Positions 19,580 through 27,118 of a stretch of 64,000 nt of DNA are shown here, one piece after another (the first letter of the stretch is position 1; each line of letters begins with the position of its first letter). Made by a program: the position numbers and the translations under genes. The notes beneath the pieces were generated by a model. The model ran no database searches. It saw only the letters and a program-made list of their open reading frames with translations, and had not been told where the DNA came from. Origin of the DNA: Sphaerisporangium flaviroseum (lineage in GTDB: Bacteria; Actinomycetota; Actinomycetes; Streptosporangiales; Streptosporangiaceae); the NCBI RefSeq assembly GCF_039537005.1, contig NZ_BAAAZR010000032.1, positions 1 through 64,000 on the forward strand. The letters are read 5' to 3'.

Positions 19580-20002
19580 ATGAGTAGACCGACCGGCCTG
19601 GAAGCGCATCCCGACATTGTCGCGATGCGCGCCAAGTACGAACGGGCGAGTTCCAGCACGGCCGCACAGGTGATCGATGGGCTGACGCTTCTCGCGGGGC
19701 TCTACCTCGCGATATCGCCATGGGTGGTGGGCTTCAACGGCTTGTCCCGGCTAGCGGTGAGCAACATGGTCACCGGGCTGGCACTGGCCGCTCTGGCCCT
19801 GGGGTTCGCGTCCGCATACGGGCGCACGTACGGGCTGACCTGGATCGCACCCATCCTCGGAATCTGGACGATCCTCTCGCCGTGGATCATACGGTCCCAC
19901 ACCACTGGGTCGATCTGGAACAACGTCATCACCGGCATCATCATCCTTCTGCTTGGGCTGGGGGCCATGGCGGTGGGGAACCGGAAGATGCCGACAAGGT
20001 AG
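19580..20002 (+). CDS. SPW-repeat membrane protein
   Basis: This 140-residue membrane protein contains two SPW repeats (YLAISPWVVGF near residue 46 and WTILSPWIIRS near 98), each made of paired helices, for four membrane spans in total. The N-terminal 30 residues are charged (HPDIVAMRAKYERAS). SPW proteins are widespread in actinobacteria and rhizobia; their molecular function is unknown. The ribosome site GGTGAGG precedes the ATG. It stands at the head of a forward cluster with topoisomerase IB, a PF07332 protein and a DUF3618 protein, a set common in stress-linked actinomycete loci. Confidence 0.82.
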   Translation: MSRPTGLEAHPDIVAMRAKYERASSSTAAQVIDGLTLLAGLYLAISPWVVGFNGLSRLAVSNMVTGLALAALALGFASAYGRTYGLTWIAPILGIWTILSPWIIRSHTTGSIWNNVITGIIILLLGLGAMAVGNRKMPTR

Positions 20003-20114
20003 TGAAGGAGTGGTTCTCGGGTGTGGCGGTGTGGACCGCCACACCCGATTACGCGTACACCGCGATCCCGGCGACCACTCTGTTTGCGGCGCACAACGGG
20101 GGTAGGAGGCGGCC

Positions 20115-21119
20115 GTGACGGTGGAGCTGCGACAGAGCAATCCCACCGAACCGGGCATCCGCCGCAGGCGCCGGGGACGGGGGTTCACTTACCACTGGCC
20201 GGACGGCCGGCCGGTGGCCGACCGCCGGGTCCTCGCCCGGATCAGGGGTCTCGGCATCCCGCCCGCCTGGCGGGAGGTGTGGATCTGCCGGTACGCCGAC
20301 GGCCACATCCAGGCCGTGGGCACCGACACGGCGGGACGGCGCCAGTACCGCTACCACGACGTCTGGCGCGACGAACAGGACCGCGCCAAGTTCGACCGCG
20401 TGCGCGAGATGGCCCGGAGGCTGCCGGCCTTCCGCGAGCGGGTCGACAAGGACCTCCAGGCGCGGGGCATGACTCGCGAGCGCGTCCTGGCCGCCGCGGC
20501 CCGGATGCTGGACATCGGCTTCTTCCGGGTCGGAGGCGAGGAGTACGACTCGTACGGGCTGGCCACGCTCCGCATGGAGCATGTGACCTGCCACAGGGGC
20601 CGGGTGACCTGCGTCTACCCGGCCAAGGGCGGCAAGAGGCGGGAGGTGGAGATGATGGACGCGGACGTGTGCAAGGTGATCACCTCCCTCCACCGGTCCG
20701 GGGAAGAGGGGGAGCTGCTGCGCTACAGGAGCGGCTCCGGCTGGGTCGACGTGCGCAGCGAGGACATCAATGGCTACCTGCGGGACATCCTGGACTTCGA
20801 GGTGTCGGCCAAGGACTTCCGCACCTGGCACGCGACGGTGCTGGCGGCGGTGGGCCTCGCCGTCTCCTCGCGTGCGAGCAACAGGACCGGGCGCAAGCGG
20901 GCGATCAGCCGCGTCATGAACGAGGTCTCGGATTACCTGGGCAACACGCCCGCCGTCGCACGGGCGTCCTATGTCGATCCCCGGGTGATCCAGGCCTACG
21001 AGAAGGGCCGGACCATCGAGAGGTCGCTCAGCGAGCTCGGCGCGGACGCCGACTTCGGGCAGCTCGCCACCCACGGCGGCGTGGAGAGGGCGGTCATGGC
21101 CCTGCTGCGCCGCTCATAG
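20115..21119 (+). CDS. DNA topoisomerase IB (poxvirus type)
   Basis: This 334-residue enzyme of the bacterial/poxviral type IB topoisomerase family relaxes supercoils through a 3'-phosphotyrosyl intermediate. The N-terminal DNA-clamp domain (residues 15-110) shows GIPPAWREVWICRYADGHIQ and the block QYRYHDVWRDEQDRAKFDR. The catalytic domain carries GEEYDSYGLATLR, YPAKGGKRREVE, KDFRTWHATV, and Tyr286 in ARASYVDPRVI as the nucleophile. The length fits the bacterial family. The GTG-type start has GGAGGCGGCC nearby. The chromosomal role of these enzymes is not well known; here it sits in a stress-type gene cluster. Confidence 0.92.
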   Translation: MTVELRQSNPTEPGIRRRRRGRGFTYHWPDGRPVADRRVLARIRGLGIPPAWREVWICRYADGHIQAVGTDTAGRRQYRYHDVWRDEQDRAKFDRVREMARRLPAFRERVDKDLQARGMTRERVLAAAARMLDIGFFRVGGEEYDSYGLATLRMEHVTCHRGRVTCVYPAKGGKRREVEMMDADVCKVITSLHRSGEEGELLRYRSGSGWVDVRSEDINGYLRDILDFEVSAKDFRTWHATVLAAVGLAVSSRASNRTGRKRAISRVMNEVSDYLGNTPAVARASYVDPRVIQAYEKGRTIERSLSELGADADFGQLATHGGVERAVMALLRRS

Positions 21120-21166
21120 CCGCTCGTGTCCGGCGCCTCCGGGCGCCGGGAAGAAGGGAGAACGCG

Positions 21167-21592
21167 ATGACCGACCTGAGGGAACCCCGGGCCGAGACCA
21201 ACCCCTACACCTCCCTCTCGACCGCCGAACTGATCCGGCACCTTTCCGGGGAGGTCTCCCGGCTCGTCCGGGACGAGATCCGGCTGGCGACCCTGGAGCT
21301 CACGCGGAAGGGCCGGCGGGCCGGGCTCGGCGCCGGGCTGTTCGGCGGCGCGGGAGTGGTCGCCCTGTACGGCGGGGGAGCGCTGGTCGCGGCGCTGATC
21401 CTGCTGGTCGCCCAGGCGCTCGCGCCGTGGGTCGCCGCCCTGATCGTGGGAGTGGTGCTGCTGGTCGTCGCCGCCGTGCTCGCCCTCGTGGGCAAGCGCC
21501 AGGTGGCCAAGGCCACGCCACCGCTGCCGCAGGAAGCCATCCAGAGCCTCAAGGCCGATGTCGACGTCGTGAAGGAGAGTGCACACCGATGA
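21167..21592 (+). CDS. Holin-like membrane protein, PF07332 type
   Basis: The protein has 141 residues from ATG 21167 (AAGAAGGGAG upstream). An N-terminal amphipathic helix (STAELIRHLSGEVSRLVRDE) is followed by two strongly hydrophobic helices (about 55-82 and 86-110) and a charged tail. It matches the family annotated as actinobacterial phage holin superfamily III, but the genes are chromosomal and no lysis cassette is present. The stop overlaps the next start (ATGA), so it is translationally coupled to the DUF3618 gene. Confidence 0.8.
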   Translation: MTDLREPRAETNPYTSLSTAELIRHLSGEVSRLVRDEIRLATLELTRKGRRAGLGAGLFGGAGVVALYGGGALVAALILLVAQALAPWVAALIVGVVLLVVAAVLALVGKRQVAKATPPLPQEAIQSLKADVDVVKESAHR

Positions 21593-22260
21593 CCGAAAAC
21601 GACCCCATCGGGGGCCCGTACCGTCCCACCGCCGGAGAGGTGGGCCTGCACAGGCAGGAGCCCGGTACGGCGACTCCGGAGTCCGCGGGACCGTCGCTCA
21701 ACGTTCCCCAGGTGCACGCGCCGCCGAAGCCGTACGTCAAGCCCGTGGTCAGCCATGGGAAGGGCGATCCACTGGCCGGGCTCTCCGAGCCGCTCGTCCG
21801 GGCGAGCCAGGAGGCCCCGTCCGACCGGCCGGGCCGGCAGGCCCCGCCGGAGAGGAAGTCCAAGCAGGCGGCCCGCTCGGAGGAGGACCGGCTGCGCGAC
21901 GACATCTTCCACACCCGGGAGGAGCTCGGCCGTACGGTGGAGGCGCTGGCGCAGAAGGTCGACGTGAAGGCGCGGGCGCAGCAGAAGGTGGCCGAGACCA
22001 AGGTCGTCGCGCGGGAGAAGGCCGCCGAGGTGGCCGGCCGGCTCCGCGAGGCCGCCTCGAAGGCCACCACGAGCACCACGGGAACGGCAGGTGAGGGCGT
22101 CCCCGGGGCGCTGAAGGGCGTCGCCGGCCAGATCACGACCCAGGCCAGGCGCCGTCCCGAGGTCCTCCTCATCGTGGCCGGAGCGCTCACCATGGCCGGA
22201 GCCGGGTGGCGGGGCCGGCTGGAGCGGCGCTCCCGCCCCGGTGCCACGACCAGGACCTGA
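21589..22260 (+). CDS. DUF3618 domain protein
   Basis: The 223 residues start at ATG 21589, overlapping the previous stop. The first 110 residues are low-complexity, proline- and charge-rich. The DUF3618 core follows (RLRDDIFHTREELGRTVEAL, AQKVDVKARAQQKV) and reads as a long amphipathic or coiled-coil helix up to about 170. A short hydrophobic segment near 195-212 (EVLLIVAGALTMAGAGW) may anchor it in the membrane. DUF3618 genes typically neighbour PF07332 proteins, as here; the pair is thought to form an envelope-stress complex, which is inference. Confidence 0.8.
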   Translation: MTENDPIGGPYRPTAGEVGLHRQEPGTATPESAGPSLNVPQVHAPPKPYVKPVVSHGKGDPLAGLSEPLVRASQEAPSDRPGRQAPPERKSKQAARSEEDRLRDDIFHTREELGRTVEALAQKVDVKARAQQKVAETKVVAREKAAEVAGRLREAASKATTSTTGTAGEGVPGALKGVAGQITTQARRRPEVLLIVAGALTMAGAGWRGRLERRSRPGATTRT

Positions 22261-22308
22261 CGGAAGCCGGGAAGGCGGCCGGTGAACAGCCGGCCGGAGA
22301 CGAGCGGG

Positions 22309-22321
22309 NNNNNNNNNNNNN
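22309..22321. other. Assembly gap (13 N)
   Basis: A short N run in the intergenic region after the DUF3618 gene. Confidence 1.
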
Positions 22322-22494
22322 CCTTCGTGGCCGCGACCGGCCCAGGTCGTGCCGATCGGAAGGGAAACAGCCGGTCATCGTCGTCATGCCGTGAGTGTGG
22401 GCACGGGTCACCCGGCACATGAACAGGGTGTGCCGCCGTTGCGGCACCGCCTGCTTCCGTCCACCGCCACGACACAGCGCATGAGGTGAATGAA

Positions 22495-23463
22495 ATGCCG
22501 CTTCACCCCAATATCGACCCCGAACTCGCCGCCCGCCTGGAACACGTCTTCATCCCGCCCGTCGACTTCGCCCGCCTGTCGCCCGCGGACCTGCCGGGCC
22601 TGCGCCGGCAGATGGCCGAGGCGTTCGCCGCCATGCCGCCCGCCACGGTCCCGGGAGTCGTGACCGAGGACCGGTGGGTGGCCGGGCCGGACGGCGACCC
22701 CGACATCAGGGTGCGCGTCCACCGCCCGGCGGAGCGGCCGGGCCCGCTGCCGTGCCTGTACTGGATGCACGGTGGCGGCATGATCCTCGGCCTGCCGGAG
22801 ATGGACGACGCCTGCATGGCGGGCTACGTCACCGAGGTGGGCTGCGTGGTGGTGTCGGTCGAGTACCGGCTGGCCCCCGAGCACCCGCACCCCGCCCCCG
22901 TCGAGGACTGTTACGCGGGCCTGGTGTGGACCGTGAAGAACGCCGAGGAGCTCGGCGTCGACCCCGACCGCGTCGCCGTGGGCGGCGCGAGCGCGGGCGG
23001 CGGGCTCGCGGCGGGCACCGCCCTGCTGGCCCGCGACAGGGGAGGCCCGGCGGTCGTCTACCAGCTCCTGGTCGGCCCCATGCTGGACGATCGCGGCGTC
23101 ACCCCCTCCAGCCGGGAGTTCGAGGAGGCGGTGACCTGGAACCGCGCCGCGAACGGCTTCGGATGGACGGCCCTGCTGGGGGAGGCCATGGGCGCCGAGG
23201 GCGTGTCCCCGTACGCCGCGCCGGCCAGGGCCACCGACCTGTCAGGGCTCCCGCCGGCCTACATCGAGGTGGGCGAGCTGGAGGTCTTCCGCGACGAGTG
23301 CGCCGACTACGCCCGGCGGCTGGTCCAGGCGGGCGTGTCCACCGAGTTCCATCTCTATCCCGGGGCCTTCCACGGGTTCGACGCGCTGATCCCCGACGCG
23401 CAGCTCAGCCGCCGCGCCGTCGCGGGCCGGGTGGCGGCCCTGCGGCGCGCGCTGGCCTGCTGA
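22495..23463 (+). CDS. Alpha/beta hydrolase, hormone-sensitive-lipase type
   Basis: This 322-residue cytoplasmic esterase starts at ATG 22495, five bases after GAGGTGA; a GTG nine bases earlier is in frame but overlaps that site. The family marks are HGGGMILG (oxyanion hole, near residue 91), GGASAGGGLA with Ser166 as nucleophile, DECADYARRL (Asp) and a late His in GAFHGFDA. It resembles the lipase/esterase family that includes arylesterases and brefeldin A esterase. The natural substrate is unknown. It converges on NAD kinase with a 30-base gap. Confidence 0.9.
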   Translation: MPLHPNIDPELAARLEHVFIPPVDFARLSPADLPGLRRQMAEAFAAMPPATVPGVVTEDRWVAGPDGDPDIRVRVHRPAERPGPLPCLYWMHGGGMILGLPEMDDACMAGYVTEVGCVVVSVEYRLAPEHPHPAPVEDCYAGLVWTVKNAEELGVDPDRVAVGGASAGGGLAAGTALLARDRGGPAVVYQLLVGPMLDDRGVTPSSREFEEAVTWNRAANGFGWTALLGEAMGAEGVSPYAAPARATDLSGLPPAYIEVGELEVFRDECADYARRLVQAGVSTEFHLYPGAFHGFDALIPDAQLSRRAVAGRVAALRRALAC

Positions 23464-23493
23464 GATCCGGCGCGATCGGCACGGCAGCGGCCG

Positions 23494-24357
23494 TCAGTCG
23501 ACCTCGGCGCTGCCGCTGACCCGCAGCTTGCGCCGTGCGCGCTCGTAGAAGGTCGTGGTGCCCAGCCGCACGACCTGGCCCGCCGCACGCACCGCGGTGA
23601 CCGTGAGGCTGTCTCCTGCCGACAGGCGCCCGCTGATGGCGCCGTCGACCTCGACGGCGAGCTCCCCGCTCGTGGGGAGCAACTCCAGGAGCAGTTCCTC
23701 GTCGGCCGACAGGACCAGTGCCCTGTTGAACGACGAGTGCGCCGCGGCGGGCACGACGAGGAACCCCTCGACGAGAGGGGACACCAGCGGCCCGCCCGCG
23801 GAGAAGTTGTAGGCGGTGGATCCCGTGGGCGTCGCCACGATGACCGCGTCGGAGGCGTAGCGCACGAAGGGATGGCCCTCCACGGAGATCCCCACCGCCG
23901 ACAGCCCGTTGCCCGGGATCCGCACCAGGGCGATGTCGTTGAACGCGATGACCGACCGGCCGCCGGGAAGGGTCGACCGCACCGCCATGCGCGGCTCGAC
24001 GGTGAACTCGTGACTGTCGATGGCCGAGAGCGCCGGAGGCAACTCGTCCACATCGATCTCGGCGAGAAAGCCGAGCTTGCCCAGGTTCACGCCTAGAACG
24101 GGGGTCGACCGCCCGGCCACCAGCCGCATGGTGCGCAGCATCGTGCCGTCGCCTCCCAGGCTGACCAGCAGGTCGGCGCGCTCGACCAGTTCGGTCTGCC
24201 CGACGGACACGGCGCTGCAGTCGATGCGGCCCACCTCGTCCGGCAGCCCGAGCACGGTGACGCTCCTGGCCCGCGCCCACTCGACGATCGTGTCGATGGC
24301 CTGCTTGGAGTCGCGTTTGGGGTGCAGCACCAGCCCCATGGTCTTGACCATGCCCAT
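23494..24357 (-). CDS. nadK: NAD kinase
   Basis: This 287-residue cytoplasmic enzyme phosphorylates NAD to NADP with ATP or polyphosphate. The GGDGTMLRT motif (residues 68-71 GGDG) and the second conserved block SDAVIVATPTGSTAYNFSAGG are intact, as is the AFNDIALVR element that contacts NAD. The length fits the family. The gene is not in the recN/tlyA context common for actinobacterial nadK, so the organism may have another copy. No ribosome site precedes the ATG, but a TANNNT -10 lies seven bases upstream, which suggests a leaderless mRNA. It diverges from lsr2. Confidence 0.92.
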   Translation of the reverse strand: MGMVKTMGLVLHPKRDSKQAIDTIVEWARARSVTVLGLPDEVGRIDCSAVSVGQTELVERADLLVSLGGDGTMLRTMRLVAGRSTPVLGVNLGKLGFLAEIDVDELPPALSAIDSHEFTVEPRMAVRSTLPGGRSVIAFNDIALVRIPGNGLSAVGISVEGHPFVRYASDAVIVATPTGSTAYNFSAGGPLVSPLVEGFLVVPAAAHSSFNRALVLSADEELLLELLPTSGELAVEVDGAISGRLSAGDSLTVTAVRAAGQVVRLGTTTFYERARRKLRVSGSAEVD

Positions 24358-24364
24358 GCACGCA

Positions 24365-24370
24365 ACTGTA
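24365..24370 (-). promoter_or_regulatory. -10 element for leaderless nadK
   Basis: Reverse-strand TACAGT, then seven bases, then the ATG: spacing that puts the transcript start at or next to the start codon. Confidence 0.45.
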
Positions 24371-24655
24371 CGGGCGGGCGAAACCGGCCGAGACGGTCGC
24401 CGGTTGCCGTGCGTCCTGCGTTCTTAGGCGAGAACGCCCCTGGAGCGGTGAATACCTGTAGTCGACGCTATCCGCATCGGTGTTCGGATGTGTTGCCGGG
24501 ACCAGTTTTCCGGCCCGCGGCGTGACCGCCTCTTCGGGGACGGGCCGGTCGGCGTGCTCCGATAAACGTGAGGTTCGCCGGAAACGGCTAAGTTACGTCA
24601 AGGGGACACCCAATGCATCGCGCTGTTCTCCGCGTGGGAAGCGATGGAAACCGGG

Positions 24656-24661
24656 TATATT
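24656..24661 (+). promoter_or_regulatory. -10 candidate of lsr2
   Basis: TATATT lies 40 bases before the lsr2 start. The 344-base divergent spacer shared with nadK is AT-richer here than the coding flanks; no clear -35 is seen. Confidence 0.4.
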
Positions 24662-24701
24662 CTTGAGGTGTCAAACTAAGCTCTGTGAAAGGAGTGGGCA
24701 G

Positions 24702-25034
24702 ATGGCAACCCAGATCCAGACGCTTCTCATCGATGACCTGGATGGCGGCGAAGCAAAAGAGACCGTGGCCTTCGCGATTGACGGCACCAGCTACGAGATC
24801 GATCTGAACGAGAAAAACGCCAGGAATCTGCGTGAGGCCCTTTCGCCTTTCGTCTCCGGTGCCCGCCGCGCCGAGGGCGCGCCCGCCAGGGGCCGCAAGC
24901 GTGGCGCCCCCCAGCGCCCCTCTCGCGACAAAAGCTCCGAGATCCGGGCTTGGGCCAAGGCACACGGCCTGAACGTCAGCGAGCGTGGCCGCATCGCCTC
25001 CCACATCGTGGCCCAGTACGAAGCGGCGCAGTGA
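24702..25034 (+). CDS. lsr2: Lsr2 nucleoid-associated silencer
   Basis: The 110-residue length is typical. The N-terminal dimerisation domain (residues 1-60: IQTLLIDDLDGGEAKETVAF, YEIDLNEKNARNLREAL) is followed by a basic linker (ARGRKRGAPQRPS) and the C-terminal DNA-binding domain with the AT-hook-like core (EIRAWAKAHGLNVSERGRI). Lsr2 binds the minor groove of AT-rich DNA and silences foreign genes. GAAAGGAGTGGG stands before the ATG. Actinomycetes often carry several paralogues, so this may not be the main one. It is followed by a long gene-free region. Confidence 0.95.
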   Translation: MATQIQTLLIDDLDGGEAKETVAFAIDGTSYEIDLNEKNARNLREALSPFVSGARRAEGAPARGRKRGAPQRPSRDKSSEIRAWAKAHGLNVSERGRIASHIVAQYEAAQ

Positions 25035-25313
25035 ATGATTAACCCGTAGCGCCCGGATTAGTCGCCCGACGAGCACGTGATCCGCCGCCTGGATCAGTCT
25101 CTAGCGGACCGCCTTTGTGGCGGCCGTGCTCGCACCGGGCAATGGCCGCCCGGCGGCTCGGGCCGCCCGAGCGGGGCCTCTCCTCTCGTCCACGATCAAC
25201 GCTCCTGGCCTGCGAGGTTCCTGGGTCTGGGTGGGTGACCGCCCGGTGGACCGTGATTCGGGGGAGGTAGTGCTGACTTCAGCGAATTTGTCAGGATGAG
25301 CACTATTCCTTAC

Positions 25314-25329
25314 CAGGCAGGGGTGCCTG
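25314..25329. repeat. Short hairpin CAGGCA-GGGG-TGCCTG
   Basis: A perfect six-base stem around a GGGG loop in the gene-free region after lsr2. Confidence 0.45.
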
Positions 25330-25885
25330 CCAGGTAGAGGTGGTGGCTGGGAAGTTCCTGAGAAAACCATGGCGGGGTGCCGTCCCCCTCGCCGGGGCAT
25401 GCCTTTCCACGCATAACCCGCGCAAGACCCGTCGATCTCCGCTTCACAGAAGCTTCCGGGCTTGCGGCCCCCCCAGGCACGTATGCCGGAGTTCGCGCTC
25501 TCGTCAATCCGAACAATCAACTTGCCGGTGGCCCGACACTTGACGGGCAGGCGAAGCTACGCCATTATCTCTGGCCGCTCCCACGCGTACTCCCGGAGGC
25601 GGGCCGGGTTCGGCCGCCGGAGGGCTTGGGCCGAAGGGCGTCGCCGGCCGCCGATCCCGCAATGTAATGACCGGTCACGGGCACGGATTGTCCCGGCATT
25701 TCCTCGGGCCCGACAATCATGGAGCAGGCCGGAGCCCGCCTGCCGCCTCTGACGATTCGCCCGTCACCCTCGGCCAATCCCCGGCGTTACATGCGAACCC
25801 GATAAGGCAATGCCGGGTCCTGAGTGTTTTGCCGGGCTCCGATGCGTCGGGGGATTCCGGGACCGTCCCATTTGTGACCTTGTGT

Positions 25886-25918
25886 AAGCAAGGTATAGCG
25901 GTATGTCGTACCTTGCTT
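25886..25918 (-). terminator. Perfect 10-bp inverted repeat after the subtilase-sigma operon
   Basis: AAGCAAGGTA (25886-25895) and TACCTTGCTT (25909-25918), with a 13-base loop, lie 58 bases beyond the last stop of the reverse-strand operon. AT-content is high for this genome. Terminator is the simplest reading; an operator is possible. Confidence 0.55.
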
Positions 25919-25975
25919 TCTCCTATAACGCATAGGAGGTATCGGGCGAGGCGGATACCGATGGGAACGGCGGGA

Positions 25976-26452
25976 TCAGATGGTGATCCACTCCGTGACC
26001 ACCACGGCGGTCTGAAGGCGGCAGCGCAGGCTGAAGGGCCCCGCCGGCACGCGATCGCAGACGAACCTTCCCATGGCGTCGGCGGTCACGGCGGCGGGCC
26101 GCCGCCCCCGTACCTCGATCTCCCCCGGCTGGGCGGGGATCACCTGGCCGAGGACACGGCCGATCGAGCCCATGATGGTGATCTCCACGTCGATGGTCAC
26201 CCCCGGGGCGTGGAACGTGGCCAGGCGGGGCTGGCCGCCGCCCCGTACGGGCTCCGGCTCGGTGAGCGAGTCGAAGCTCAGCGCGGCCAGTTCGGCGTCC
26301 AGCGTGCGAAGGGTGTAGGCCTCCACGGCCGTCTGGACGAGGTCGGAGGGCACCGGGTCGAACAGCGTGGCCGCGTGGCGCAGCGCCTCCTCCAGGTCCA
26401 TGTCGTCGTCGTCCGCGCCGAGGCCGTCCAGGTCGTGGTCGAAGCCGTTCAC
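25976..26452 (-). CDS. Small acidic protein with carboxypeptidase-regulatory-like domain
   Basis: The 158 residues start at GTG 26452, which overlaps the sigma-factor stop (GTGA), so the two are translationally coupled. The first 40 residues are strongly acidic (LGADDDDMDLEEALRH). The rest is beta-rich with ITIMGSIGRVLGQVIPAQPG and MGRFVCDRVPAGPFSLRCRL, the pattern of a carboxypeptidase-D regulatory-like or transthyretin-like sandwich. There is no signal peptide or membrane segment. It is placed last in an operon with a subtilase and an ECF sigma factor. By position it could be a regulator of the sigma factor or a protease substrate; both are inference. Confidence 0.7.
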   Translation of the reverse strand: MNGFDHDLDGLGADDDDMDLEEALRHAATLFDPVPSDLVQTAVEAYTLRTLDAELAALSFDSLTEPEPVRGGGQPRLATFHAPGVTIDVEITIMGSIGRVLGQVIPAQPGEIEVRGRRPAAVTADAMGRFVCDRVPAGPFSLRCRLQTAVVVTEWITI

Positions 26453-27084
26453 CGGACACCTCGCTCGGCCAGGAGCGTCCGCAGCCGCCGCAGGCAGCGT
26501 TGCCGGGTCGGCCCGATGCCTCCGACAGGGATGCCGAGCGCGGCCGACACCTCGTGGTACTGGGGGCGGGGAGAGGCCATGAGCACGCGCAGGAGCCGCC
26601 GGCACGCCTCGCTGAGCTCCTCGAAGGCCTGCCACAGATGCCGCATCTGCTCGGCTCTGGCGTCGGTCTCCTCCGAGCGGATCAGGGCCTCTTCCGGCGT
26701 CCACTCGTCGGCGATGCGGTCGAAGACCTCGGGATCGCCGACGGGGGAGACGCGGCGGGACGCCTGGATGACCTTCAGGCACTCGTGCCGGGCGGTGCTG
26801 GCGAGCCACGACCCGACCGCCTGCGGCTCTCGAATCCGATCGAGGTGCTGGGCCAGCCGCAGCCAGGTCGTCTGGAATACCTCGTGGCCGTCGGCGTCCG
26901 ACAGCCTGTGGGCGCGTACCACCGACCACACCAGGGGGGCGAGCCCTTCCACGAGTGCTTTCCACGCGGCGGCATCGCCGTCCGCCGCGGCCAGGAAAAG
27001 GCTGCCGATCGAATCACGGTCCACGGCGACGTCCCTAAGGGCGGGGATCATCATCGTACGACGTGTGAGGCCCATGGTGGGCAC
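26449..27084 (-). CDS. ECF-type RNA polymerase sigma factor
   Basis: The protein has 211 residues. Region 2 at about 25-95 carries WSVVRAHRLSDADGHEVFQ and TTWLRLAQHLDRI. Region 4 at 150-205 has LRVLMASPRPQYHEVSAALG and GGIGPTRQRCLRRLRTLLAE. No region 1 or 3, as in ECF factors. The predicted start (27084) has no good ribosome site; internal ATGs at MGLTRR or MMIPAL are alternatives. The subtilase gene ends 35 bases upstream on the same strand and the next gene overlaps by four bases, giving a three-gene operon. No classical membrane anti-sigma gene with a zinc motif is adjacent. Target promoters are unknown. Confidence 0.88.
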   Translation of the reverse strand: MPTMGLTRRTMMIPALRDVAVDRDSIGSLFLAAADGDAAAWKALVEGLAPLVWSVVRAHRLSDADGHEVFQTTWLRLAQHLDRIREPQAVGSWLASTARHECLKVIQASRRVSPVGDPEVFDRIADEWTPEEALIRSEETDARAEQMRHLWQAFEELSEACRRLLRVLMASPRPQYHEVSAALGIPVGGIGPTRQRCLRRLRTLLAERGVR

Positions 27085-27118
27085 GACGCGCTTTTCGGTG
27101 AAGTCGCGAAGGGCGGTC

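Larger units (their letters stand above)
25035..25975. other. 940-bp gene-free region
   Basis: No frame on either strand shows a credible start, ribosome site and family resemblance. Hairpins are seen at 25109-25123 (CCGCC/GGCGG, possible lsr2 terminator), 25314-25329 and 25886-25918. The region could hold a non-coding RNA or decayed genes; no tRNA-like T-loop was found. Confidence 0.45.

Noticed and set aside
21167..22260. Prophage lysis region because of a holin-type name
   Set aside because: The PF07332 and DUF3618 genes are typical chromosomal genes; no endolysin, capsid or tail genes are near.
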